A stretch of DNA of 17,665 nucleotides from Clostridium sp. CAG:762 (GTDB lineage: Bacteria > Bacillota_I > Bacilli_A > RF39 > UBA660). The DNA is taken from NCBI GenBank assembly GCA_000432575.1, contig HF996778.1, positions 1 through 17,665 of the forward strand, given 5' to 3'. Below, piece after piece: positions 1 to 6,197 of the stretch. Each line of letters opens with the position of its first letter. Position 1 is the stretch's first letter. Under the pieces are notes generated by a model that was not told the DNA's origin, did not search any database, and was given only the letters and a program-made list of their open reading frames with translations. The position numbers and the translations under genes were made by a program.

Positions 1-2
1 AT

Positions 3-62
3 CGTTACTATACCAGTGCTGACGCAAGTAAGAGCTTTCGTGTTGTTCTTTCTGTAAAATAA
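3..62 (+). CDS. 3' end of an unidentified protein (partial)
   Basis: An open frame enters from the left edge and stops at a TAA at 60-62. Its last residues read RYYTSADASKSFRVVLSVK. A hairpin terminator follows about 80 bases downstream on the same strand, which supports this as the real 3' end of a plus-strand gene. The FRVVLS-type ending resembles the C-termini of some secreted or sulfatase-modifying-factor-like proteins, but 19 residues are too few to assign a family. The two other forward frames give less protein-like text. Confidence 0.5.
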   Translation, partial: RYYTSADASKSFRVVLSVK

Positions 63-140
63 TAATATAAAAGTATCTAATTACCTCCAATTATTTTAAT
101 AAAAAATAACTCTATAGAACTACAATGCAATAGCAAAAGT

Positions 141-182
141 AAAAGAAACTGGTTATGAAGAAGGAAACCGGTTTCTTTTTAA
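141..182 (+). terminator. Rho-independent terminator of the upstream gene
   Basis: A 10-bp stem pairs GAAACTGGTT (145-154) with AACCGGTTTC (166-175), with one G-U pair. It is flanked by A-run 141-144 and followed by TTTTT (176-180). It lies after the partial gene at the left edge. The rest of 63-219 shows no gene or other structure that I can support. Confidence 0.8.
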
Positions 183-219
183 TATTATATGTAAATATAT
201 ATAAATGTTTCTCTTTTTC

Positions 220-248
220 TTCTTTATTTTTTTAAATTATGATATACT
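220..248 (+). promoter_or_regulatory. Likely extended -10 promoter
   Basis: TATACT at 243-248 is preceded by TG and one base (240-242), the extended -10 form. The -35 region 17 bases upstream (220-225) is poor. The predicted transcript start near 255 sits just before the AAGGAG ribosome binding site at 257-262, giving a very short leader. Confidence 0.45.
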
Positions 249-271
249 TTATATGTAAGGAGAATTTTTAT

Positions 272-697
272 ATGAATGAAAATGATAATTTGAAGTTTAA
301 TTCTATTACTCATGGTAATATGAATATGAATGATAATATGAGGAATTATATTAAGGAGCAACAGGTTATAATGGAGTCTCGTGCTAAGAAATTAGAAGGT
401 ATGAGAGTTAGTAAGATAGATACTAGTAGAAGAAATGATGTTAGTACTAAGAAAAAGGCTAACAAAGCTCTTAAGGTAGCTTTAGTTACGGTACTTATTT
501 ATTCTATGGCTGTTGGGATTGTATCAACTAGAAAAGTAGATATTAGGCATAATGTTAGTTATGAAGCATCTGGTTCTAATCTTGTGACTACAAGTGAAGA
601 AGATATACCTTTTAAGGAATATACTGATGAGTTTGTTCATAATTTAAATCCTGTTAATTTAATTGATAGTTCTAAGGAAGTAAGGAAGAGTAGATAA
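272..697 (+). CDS. Small single-span membrane protein, unknown function
   Basis: A 141-residue protein that I do not recognise. An upstream in-frame ATG at 239 overlaps the putative promoter, so I place the start at the ATG at 272, ten bases after AAGGAG (257-262). The N-terminal 65 residues are polar, Asn/Met-rich and then Lys/Arg-rich. One hydrophobic helix spans roughly residues 67-86 (ALKVALVTVLIYSM), followed by about 55 polar residues with no further helix. The basic stretch before the helix suggests the N-terminus is cytoplasmic. It is first in a tight plus-strand cluster; the next gene begins one base after its stop codon. That pairing suggests co-expression with a DUF1292-like gene and rsmE, but no function follows from it. 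Confidence 0.75.
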   Translation: MNENDNLKFNSITHGNMNMNDNMRNYIKEQQVIMESRAKKLEGMRVSKIDTSRRNDVSTKKKANKALKVALVTVLIYSMAVGIVSTRKVDIRHNVSYEASGSNLVTTSEEDIPFKEYTDEFVHNLNPVNLIDSSKEVRKSR

Positions 698-698
698 T

Positions 699-944
699 AT
701 GAAGTATAATAAATATGATGTAATTACGATGGACAATAATAGTAAATATATTATATGTGATGTAATATATGAAGATAATGTTATATATTTATATTTAGTA
801 AACGATGATGATGATAAAGATATTATTCTTATTAAGGAAGTTGATGGTATTTTAGAACCTATTAAGGATAGTAATGAATTTGAAAGAATTATGTTAAAGA
901 TAACAGTTTCTAATAAAAATATGATTAATGAAATAATTGACTAG
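699..944 (+). CDS. Small acidic protein, possibly DUF1292-like
   Basis: An 81-residue acidic protein. The pattern is a hydrophobic strand (ITMDNNSKYIICDVIY), a second strand (NVIYLYLVNDDDD), a third (IILIKEVDG), then ILEPIKDSNEFERI. This order of short strands followed by a LEPI-D-EFE segment recalls DUF1292/YrzB-type proteins, which are found beside housekeeping genes in Firmicutes and have no settled function. That assignment is by eye and tentative. The gene starts one base after the preceding stop, with AAGGAAG-type purine runs upstream inside the previous gene. It ends eight bases before the likely rsmE start, so the three genes are probably translated from one message. Confidence 0.7.
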   Translation: MKYNKYDVITMDNNSKYIICDVIYEDNVIYLYLVNDDDDKDIILIKEVDGILEPIKDSNEFERIMLKITVSNKNMINEIID

Positions 945-951
945 GTGCTCT

Positions 952-1665
952 ATGCAAAGATATTTTGGGATAAATAAGATAGATAATAATTTAGTTTTAT
1001 CTAATGGGGATATTTATCATATTAAGAAAGTTATGAGAAATAATATATTAGATAAGGTAGAGGTAGTTTATGATAATGTTACATATTTATGTGAGATAGA
1101 ATCGTTAGATAATTTTAAGATTAATATTTTAGAAGAGATAAGGGAAGATAAGAAATTAGATTGTGAAATAATATTAGGAGTAGCCTTAATTAAGGAACAA
1201 AAACAGGATTTAGTTTTACAAAAAGCAACGGAACTTGGAGTAGATACTATTGTTCCAATTAATATGGAGAGATGTGTTGTTAAGTTAGATGATAAGAAGT
1301 TTCATAAGAAAAAAGAAAGATGGCAAAGTATTTGTAAAGAGGCAAGTGAGCAATCTAAGAGAAATACTATTCCTAAGATTTTAGATGTTATGAATATTTA
1401 TGAATTAAGTAGTATCGATTGTGATAATAAAATAGTACTTAGTACAAAGAAAAATAAAAAATTATTAAATAACTATTTACAAAATAAGTTATCTTGTGCT
1501 AAAATATTTATAGTAGTAGGTCCTGAAGGTGGCATAACAGATAAGGAAGAAGAATACTTAAATGAAATAGGTTTTGAGAGTATTTCTTTGGGTAGTAGGA
1601 TTATGCGTGCTGAAACGGCTTCAATATATATAACAAGTATTATTAATTATTTGTTTATGAGGTGA
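952..1665 (+). CDS. rsmE: 16S rRNA (uracil-1498-N3)-methyltransferase RsmE
   Basis: A 237-residue SPOUT-class methyltransferase that uses S-adenosylmethionine to methylate N3 of U1498 in 16S rRNA, at the decoding region of the 30S subunit. The start MQRYFG is typical of the family, and AGGTG at 943-947 lies just upstream, so I chose ATG 952 over the in-frame TTG at 937 that overlaps the previous gene. Family landmarks are KATELGV (91-97), ASEQSKR (131-137), GPEGG (190-194) and LGSRIMRAETA (213-223); the last two form the SAM-binding knot. The N-terminal PUA-like domain covers about residues 1-65. Length is normal for the family. It ends with TGA, which shows TGA is a stop in this genome. The next gene follows after four bases. 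Confidence 0.95.
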   Translation: MQRYFGINKIDNNLVLSNGDIYHIKKVMRNNILDKVEVVYDNVTYLCEIESLDNFKINILEEIREDKKLDCEIILGVALIKEQKQDLVLQKATELGVDTIVPINMERCVVKLDDKKFHKKKERWQSICKEASEQSKRNTIPKILDVMNIYELSSIDCDNKIVLSTKKNKKLLNNYLQNKLSCAKIFIVVGPEGGITDKEEEYLNEIGFESISLGSRIMRAETASIYITSIINYLFMR

Positions 1666-1669
1666 ACTA

Positions 1670-2359
1670 ATGAAACAAATTGAATATTTTTTAGATTTTT
1701 ATAAGAGTTTAAATACTCCAGGAATGGTTTTGTTTTGGTTAATTGTAGTATTGTTTTTCTTCTTATTCTTTTCTTTAATCGCAGTTTTACTTAAAAATCA
1801 AGAACTTAGAAAAATAATTATTAAATTACGTACTGAAGAGAAGAAAAATAAGGAAAATAAGGTAGAAAATAAAGCATCTTTTAATAATAATGTTAGAAGT
1901 TTAAGTATTAAAAAAGAAGATTATGATAAGATTAAGGAAGAAGATTTAAAAGAAAATTCTTTTCTATTAAATAATGGGCATATAGATGATGGTATTAATG
2001 ATGAGGTTATTGAAGAAAAAGATGATGTTAAAGAAGATATTAAAGAACAAAAACTAGAACCTATTGAAGTAATAGAAGAAGTAGAGGAAGATGTTATTAA
2101 ACCTAAATATGAGAAGGAAGAAATAAAAGAAGATAGTTTTGTTGAAGAGATAAAAAGACAAGTAGATGAAGAAATAGATGATGGTCCGATTGCTTTAACT
2201 GATTTTGAAAATTCTCAAGAGGAAGATGCTATTATTAGTTATGAAGAATTACTTAGAAATGCTAAGATGGCAGAGACTAGAGAAAATAGATATGATATTG
2301 ATATAGATGATGATAATGATTTTTTAAAAGAATTAAAATCATTTAGAAGTAATTTATAA
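1670..2359 (+). CDS. Acidic single-pass membrane protein, unknown function
   Basis: A 229-residue protein of unrecognised family. Residues about 18-42 form one long hydrophobic helix (PGMVLFWLIVVLFFFLFF and on). It is followed by a basic Lys/Arg/Asn segment (45-70) and then a highly acidic, low-complexity tail rich in Glu, Asp, Lys and Ile up to the end. The tail has coiled-coil or disordered character and no catalytic motif. By the positive-inside rule the tail is probably cytoplasmic, as in some division or envelope-scaffold proteins, but nothing in the sequence proves such a role. GAGGTGA at the end of rsmE (about 1659-1665) is the ribosome binding site, so this gene is translationally tied to rsmE. 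A hairpin follows the stop. Confidence 0.8.
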   Translation: MKQIEYFLDFYKSLNTPGMVLFWLIVVLFFFLFFSLIAVLLKNQELRKIIIKLRTEEKKNKENKVENKASFNNNVRSLSIKKEDYDKIKEEDLKENSFLLNNGHIDDGINDEVIEEKDDVKEDIKEQKLEPIEVIEEVEEDVIKPKYEKEEIKEDSFVEEIKRQVDEEIDDGPIALTDFENSQEEDAIISYEELLRNAKMAETRENRYDIDIDDDNDFLKELKSFRSNL

Positions 2360-2360
2360 T

Positions 2361-2392
2361 AAGTTAATAAATAAGTGTTTATTAACTTTTAA
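2361..2392 (+). terminator. AT-only hairpin, probable weak terminator
   Basis: A perfect 11-bp stem pairs AAGTTAATAAA (2361-2371) with TTTATTAACTT (2378-2388) around a six-base loop, with TT and AATTT after it. The stem has only two G-C pairs, so termination may be partial and the next gene may be read through. Confidence 0.55.
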
Positions 2393-2406
2393 TTTAAGGA
2401 GGAAAT

Positions 2407-2559
2407 ATGAAAAAAAATAATAAAATAAGAGATATAATTTTAGCTATGGTAGTGTTAATATTATGTTTTGTTATAGGATTTTTAATTGGTAAGTTTTTAT
2501 ATGAAAAATATGCAGAGAATAAAAATTTAGAAATTAAAGATATTAATTATTTAATCTAA
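2407..2559 (+). CDS. 50-residue membrane protein, unknown function
   Basis: A short gene starting MKKNNKIRD, with a strong AAGGAGG site (about 2396-2402) five bases before the ATG. Residues about 10-29 (IILAMVVLILCFVIGFLIGK) are a single transmembrane helix with small residues at its C-terminal end (GFLIG). It is followed by a charged tail KFLYEKYAENKNLEIKDINYLI. The basic N-terminus and lack of a cleavage site suggest a membrane anchor and not a secreted peptide. It sits between the acidic membrane protein and the ferritin-like protein. I do not recognise a family; it could be a small membrane regulator or an assembly factor, which is a guess. Confidence 0.7.
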   Translation: MKKNNKIRDIILAMVVLILCFVIGFLIGKFLYEKYAENKNLEIKDINYLI

Positions 2560-2608
2560 GTATAAAATATTATTTATCATTCATAATAAACTTAGAAAGG
2601 GTGATAGT

Positions 2609-3046
2609 ATGAATGAAAATAATGAATTACTTACTTATATTTATCAAGTAGCATCAATGGGAGTAAAATCTACTACTACATTAATTAATACTATTAAGAA
2701 TACTAATAATAAGATAAAAAAAATAGTAGAGGATGAGTTAAAGGAATATGAGAGTTTTTTAAAGGAAAGTAAGAAACTTTTAAAAAAGAATAAGATAGTA
2801 CCTAAGGATAAATGTTTTATGGTTGAAATAATGTCTAAAATGGGTATTAAGATGGAAATGTTAAAAGACAATAGTGATCCTTCTATTGCAGAGATGTTGA
2901 TTCAAGGATTTACTATGGGAGTAGTGGAAATGGAACATAAGATAGATAGGTATAAGGAAAATACGGATAGGAGTATTATTAAACTAGCAAAGCATTTACT
3001 TAAGTTTCAACAGGAAAGTATTGAGTTATTAAAACCTTACTTATAA
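2609..3046 (+). CDS. Helical ferritin-like family protein, function unknown
   Basis: A 145-residue, entirely helical protein: N-terminal ELLTYIYQVASMGVKSTTTL, a long charged helix to about residue 62, a third helix around 70-85, and a fourth containing SIAEMLIQGFTMGVVEME (about 88-105), then a last helix. The IAEMLIQG-TMG motif recurs in clostridial proteins of about this size that I remember as ferritin-like bundles of unknown role. Acidic and His residues that could bind metal are present (E90, E103, H105 region) but no full di-iron motif pair is obvious. The start has AAAGGGTGAT upstream. The gene ends nine bases before the dehydrogenase, so the two are probably co-transcribed. Confidence 0.65.
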   Translation: MNENNELLTYIYQVASMGVKSTTTLINTIKNTNNKIKKIVEDELKEYESFLKESKKLLKKNKIVPKDKCFMVEIMSKMGIKMEMLKDNSDPSIAEMLIQGFTMGVVEMEHKIDRYKENTDRSIIKLAKHLLKFQQESIELLKPYL

Positions 3047-3055
3047 GGAGGCAAT

Positions 3056-3808
3056 ATGAAAGCATTGGTAACAGGAGCATCTTCAGGGATGGGTAAAGAT
3101 ATGGCTTTGTATTTATCTAATTTAGGATATGATTTATACTTAGTTTCAAGAGATTATGAGAAGATAGAAGTGTTATTTAAGGATGTTAAAACTAAAGTAA
3201 CTAATATATGTTTAGATTTAAGTGATAAAGATAATTGCTATAAGCTATACGAAATGTTAAAGGATGAGAATATAGATATCTTAGTTAACAATGCTGGTTT
3301 TGGAGATGCTGGCAGGTTTACAGAAACATCTTTGGATAAGGAACTTAATATGATAGATGTTAATGTACGTGCTTATCATATTTTAACTAAATTATTTTTG
3401 GGTGATTTTGTTAAAAAAAATCATGGTCGCATATTAAATGTGGCTTCGATGGCTGGTTTTATGCCTGGTCCTTATATGGCTACTTATTATGCTACGAAAA
3501 GTTATGTTTTAAATTTAACTTTAGCTATTTATGAGGAATTAAGACAAATGCATTCAAATGTTAAAATATCGGTTTTGTGTCCTGGACCAGTTAAGACTAA
3601 TTTTAATAAAGTTGCTAATGTTAAATTTAGTATTGGTTCTCTTAAGAGTGATAAAGTAGCAAAGTATGCTATTGATAATATGTTTTTAGATAAGTTAATT
3701 ATTGTGCCTGGTAGATTGATGAAGTTAAATAAAATTTTAGCAAGATTATTACCAATAAATTTTGTTATGTTTGTAAATTCTAAAATACAAAGAAGAAAAT
3801 TATATTAA
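3056..3808 (+). CDS. Short-chain dehydrogenase/reductase (SDR)
   Basis: A 250-residue classical-type NAD(P)-dependent oxidoreductase. The Rossmann cofactor motif TGASSGMG lies at residues 6-13, with NNAG at 78-81. The catalytic set is S131 (VASMAGF), Y144 and K148 (YYATK), and PGPVKTNF follows. An Arg after the second strand (SRDYEK, R32) favours NADPH. The substrate cannot be read from the sequence; the DltE/YqjQ-like group of general SDRs is a reasonable comparison. The last 35 residues are hydrophobic and then basic (RLLPINFVMFVNSKIQRRK), which may give membrane association. The ribosome binding site is AAGGAGG right after the preceding stop. A hairpin overlaps its own stop codon, so it is the last gene of its unit. 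Confidence 0.88.
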   Translation: MKALVTGASSGMGKDMALYLSNLGYDLYLVSRDYEKIEVLFKDVKTKVTNICLDLSDKDNCYKLYEMLKDENIDILVNNAGFGDAGRFTETSLDKELNMIDVNVRAYHILTKLFLGDFVKKNHGRILNVASMAGFMPGPYMATYYATKSYVLNLTLAIYEELRQMHSNVKISVLCPGPVKTNFNKVANVKFSIGSLKSDKVAKYAIDNMFLDKLIIVPGRLMKLNKILARLLPINFVMFVNSKIQRRKLY

Positions 3809-3832
3809 GCAAACTTTTATGGTTTGTTTTCT
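3807..3832 (+). terminator. Terminator after the SDR gene
   Basis: AAGCAAAC (3807-3814) pairs with GTTTGTTT (3822-3829, one G-U) around a TTTTATG loop, followed by TCTTAT. It separates the dehydrogenase from the arginine operon. The stem begins in the stop codon. Confidence 0.65.
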
Positions 3833-3864
3833 TATATGTTTCAAACAAATGTATGAAAAATGTA

Positions 3865-3893
3865 TTGACAATATTAAATATAAGTATTATAAT
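3865..3893 (+). promoter_or_regulatory. Perfect-consensus sigma-A promoter P1 of the arginine operon
   Basis: TTGACA (3865-3870), a 17-base spacer and TATAAT (3888-3893) match the housekeeping consensus at all 12 positions. It would start transcription near 3900, about 120 bases before the lipoprotein gene. The leader holds no riboswitch or T-box that I can recognise. A direct repeat, AATGTATGAAA then AATGTATTGAC, touches the -35 and could be an operator, but I cannot name a regulator. Confidence 0.85.
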
Positions 3894-3957
3894 TGATGTT
3901 AGATAGGAATAATAAAACTATAAAAATAAAACAGTGTAGCAAAAAAATAAAAAAAAC

Positions 3958-3986
3958 TTGTAAATGTAATTTATTTTTGTTATACT
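3958..3986 (+). promoter_or_regulatory. Second promoter P2 of the arginine operon
   Basis: TTGTAA (3958-3963), 17 bases, then TATACT (3981-3986) with an upstream TG at 3978-3979 (extended -10). It would start near 3993, only about 25 bases before the lipoprotein ATG. The same stretch can form an A/T-only inverted repeat, AAAAATAAA (3943-3951) with TTTATTTTT (3970-3978), which would overlap the -35 and spacer. Confidence 0.7.
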
Positions 3987-4018
3987 TATTTTAGTAATAA
4001 AGAGAATAGAGGTAGAAA

Positions 4019-4732
4019 ATGAAAAAATATTTAATATTATTAGTACTTGTTTTATTAACTGGATGTGGTCGTGATAAAAATAAACTTATTATGGTAACTG
4101 AAGCTGGTTTTGCTCCTTATGAATATTATGAGGATGGTAATATTGTTGGGGTTGATGTAGAGATAGCTAAGGAAATAGCTAAGTCTTTAGATAAGGAATT
4201 AGTTATTAAAGATATTTATTTTGATTCTATTTTAAATGAAATTAAAAGTGGTAAAGCAGATATTGCTCTTGCAGGTATTTCTGTTAATGAAGAGAGAAAA
4301 AAAGAGGTTGATTTTAGTATTAATTATATTACTTCAAGGCAAGTTGTTATTGTTTTAAAGGATAGTAATATTACTGATATTGATAATGTTTATAATAAAA
4401 AAGTTGCGGTTCAACTTGGTAGTGTTGCTGATACTTATTTTACTGATAAGCATAAGAGTACTGAACTAGTAAGACAAAAAAAATATTTAACTATGGTTGA
4501 AGATTTGAAGGGTAATAAGGTTGATGCTATTGTTATGGATGAATTACCTGCTAAAGAGATAGTTAAGAAGAATACTAATCTTACTATTTTAGATGGTTAT
4601 ATTTTTGAAGATACTTATGGTATTGCAATAAAGAAAGGTAATACTGAATTATTAGATAAGGTGAACAAGGTATTAAATAATTTAATTAATAAAGGTAAAA
4701 TTGATGAATATGTAATTAAATATACAAAGTAG
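4019..4732 (+). CDS. Amino acid ABC transporter substrate-binding lipoprotein
   Basis: A 237-residue family 3 solute-binding protein (SBP_bac_3). The N-terminus has a short hydrophobic signal ending in the lipobox LTGC, with the lipidated Cys at residue 16, so it should be anchored outside the membrane. The mature part opens with LIMVTEAGFAPYEYYEDG, then GVDVEIAKEIAK and GKADIALAGISVNEERKKEVDFS, all typical of polar amino acid binders. Its place in front of a permease, an ATPase and the arc genes suggests arginine, or a related basic amino acid, as ligand; the sequence alone does not fix this. GAGGTAG-type purines (about 4009-4014) precede the ATG. It is the first gene after the two promoters and ends ten bases before the likely permease start. 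Confidence 0.92.
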   Translation: MKKYLILLVLVLLTGCGRDKNKLIMVTEAGFAPYEYYEDGNIVGVDVEIAKEIAKSLDKELVIKDIYFDSILNEIKSGKADIALAGISVNEERKKEVDFSINYITSRQVVIVLKDSNITDIDNVYNKKVAVQLGSVADTYFTDKHKSTELVRQKKYLTMVEDLKGNKVDAIVMDELPAKEIVKKNTNLTILDGYIFEDTYGIAIKKGNTELLDKVNKVLNNLINKGKIDEYVIKYTK

Positions 4733-4741
4733 GTGATTTAC

Positions 4742-5452
4742 TTGGAATCTTTATATAATTTTTTTAATGAGATATTTGAAAACTTATACTATTCTTTAAT
4801 ATATGAAGATAGATATTTATATATTTTAGAAGGATTAGGAAATACTATAATCATGGCTCTTTTTGCTACGGTAATTGGTGTTTTACTAGGTACTTTAATT
4901 GCTTTAATTATAAATGCAAATATTCATACAGGTAAGTTTAGATTTTTAAGAAGAATATGTGATTTATATGTTTTAGTTATACGTGGAACACCTGTTTTGC
5001 TACAATTAATGATTATATATTATGTTATTTTTAAGAGTGTTAATATTAATATTATTTTAGTAGGTATTATTGCTTTTGGCTTAAATTCGTCGGCATATGT
5101 GTCTGAGATAATTAAATCAGGTATTATATCTATTGATAAGGGACAATTTGAGGCATCTAATGTACTTGGATTAAACTATGTTCAAACGATGTATTATGTG
5201 GTATTGCCTCAAGCGATTAGGAATATATTACCCGCTTTAGGTAATGAGTTTATTACTTTATTAAAAGAAACTTCTGTAGCGGGTTATATTGGCATTTGTG
5301 AATTAACTAAAGCTTCTGATATAATTGCTTCACGTACTTATGATTATTTCTTTCCTCTTATTATAATTGCTATTATTTACTTTACAATGACTTATTTCTT
5401 ATCTAAGTTAATTAATGTTATGGAAAGGAAGTTAAATAATGTTAGAAGTTAG
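4742..5452 (+). CDS. Amino acid ABC transporter permease (HisM/GlnP type)
   Basis: A 236-residue inner-membrane permease of the polar amino acid uptake family. RGTPVLLQ (81-88) is the family signature, and the EAA loop runs from GQFEASNVLG (134-143) to LPQAIRNILPA (155-165); it contacts the ATPase. About five hydrophobic spans are visible. I start it at TTG 4742 because AGGTGAT (4731-4737) lies four bases upstream. The in-frame GTG at 4733 sits inside that site and would add three residues. The 3' end overlaps the ATPase gene by 14 bases, which indicates coupled translation. Transport specificity is inferred from the arginine operon context. Confidence 0.9.
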   Translation: MESLYNFFNEIFENLYYSLIYEDRYLYILEGLGNTIIMALFATVIGVLLGTLIALIINANIHTGKFRFLRRICDLYVLVIRGTPVLLQLMIIYYVIFKSVNINIILVGIIAFGLNSSAYVSEIIKSGIISIDKGQFEASNVLGLNYVQTMYYVVLPQAIRNILPALGNEFITLLKETSVAGYIGICELTKASDIIASRTYDYFFPLIIIAIIYFTMTYFLSKLINVMERKLNNVRS

Positions 5453-6155
5453 AAATTTAGTTAAAAGTTATAATAAAAATATAGTTTTAAATGATATATC
5501 GTTTACTGTTAATAAGGGTGAAGTTATAGGTATTATAGGAGAATCAGGATGTGGTAAAAGTACACTTCTTAGATGCATTAGTAGATTAGAGAGAATTAAT
5601 TCAGGTGCAATTTTGTTTGATAATATTAAGATTGATGCAATTAAGAATTATTACGAAAAAGTAGGCATGGTATTTCAGCAATTTAATTTATTTAATAATT
5701 TAAGTGTTTTAGATAATATTATTTTAGCTCCGGTAAAGTTAAAGATACTTAGTGTAAATGAGGCTAAAAAGAGGGCTAGGAAGTTACTTAAAGATATGAA
5801 TATTTTGGATAAAGAGAATGCATTTCCTAGTAATTTATCGGGAGGTGAAAAACAAAGGGTTGCAATAGCTAGAACTTTAATAATGAATCCTTCTATTATT
5901 CTTTTTGATGAACCTACTAGTAGTTTAGATCCTAAAATGACTAATGAGGTATTAGAACTTATAAAAAAATTAAAGGAATTACATATGACTATTATTTTAG
6001 TAAGTCATGAACTTAGTTTTGTAAAAGAGATAGTAGAGCGTATTATATTTATAGAAAATGGTAAAATAGAAGTTGATACTAAGGCACCATTTGATTTTAA
6101 AAATCATAAAAATAAAAAACTTGATGATTTTCTAACAAATGAGTTAACAAATTAA
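5439..6155 (+). CDS. Amino acid ABC transporter ATP-binding protein
   Basis: A 238-residue cytoplasmic ATPase of the GlnQ/HisP group that powers the importer encoded just upstream. All nucleotide-binding motifs are present: Walker A GESGCGKST (34-42), Q-loop VFQQFNLF (Gln 80), signature LSGGEKQR (133-140), Walker B IILFDEP (153-159), D-loop SSLDP and H-loop His 190 (VSH). Length is normal for the group. GGAAAGGAAG inside the permease gene (about 5421-5430) is the ribosome binding site. After this gene come 42 bases containing a likely promoter and then arcA. Confidence 0.93.
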   Translation: MLEVRNLVKSYNKNIVLNDISFTVNKGEVIGIIGESGCGKSTLLRCISRLERINSGAILFDNIKIDAIKNYYEKVGMVFQQFNLFNNLSVLDNIILAPVKLKILSVNEAKKRARKLLKDMNILDKENAFPSNLSGGEKQRVAIARTLIMNPSIILFDEPTSSLDPKMTNEVLELIKKLKELHMTIILVSHELSFVKEIVERIIFIENGKIEVDTKAPFDFKNHKNKKLDDFLTNELTN

Positions 6156-6172
6156 AAAAATTATGTTATTAT
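6144..6172 (+). promoter_or_regulatory. Internal promoter in front of arcA
   Basis: TTAACA (6144-6149), 17 bases, then TATTAT (6167-6172) with TG at 6164-6165 (extended -10). The -35 lies inside the last codons of the ATPase gene. This would let the catabolic genes be expressed more strongly than the importer. Confidence 0.6.
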
Positions 6173-6197
6173 TATATAGTAGAAAGTAGGAGATAAG

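Noticed and set aside
2644..2871. Minus-strand 75-residue open frame
   Set aside because: It is antisense to the ferritin-like gene and is low-complexity (Ile/Leu/Ser/Phe) shadow coding with no ribosome binding site.
3840..4018. ArgR (ARG box), CcpA (cre) or T-box/riboswitch upstream of the arginine operon
   Set aside because: I looked for palindromic TGnAT-N4-ATnCA, for cre-type TGWAAnCGnTnnCA and for T-box elements; the closest matches lack several defining bases.
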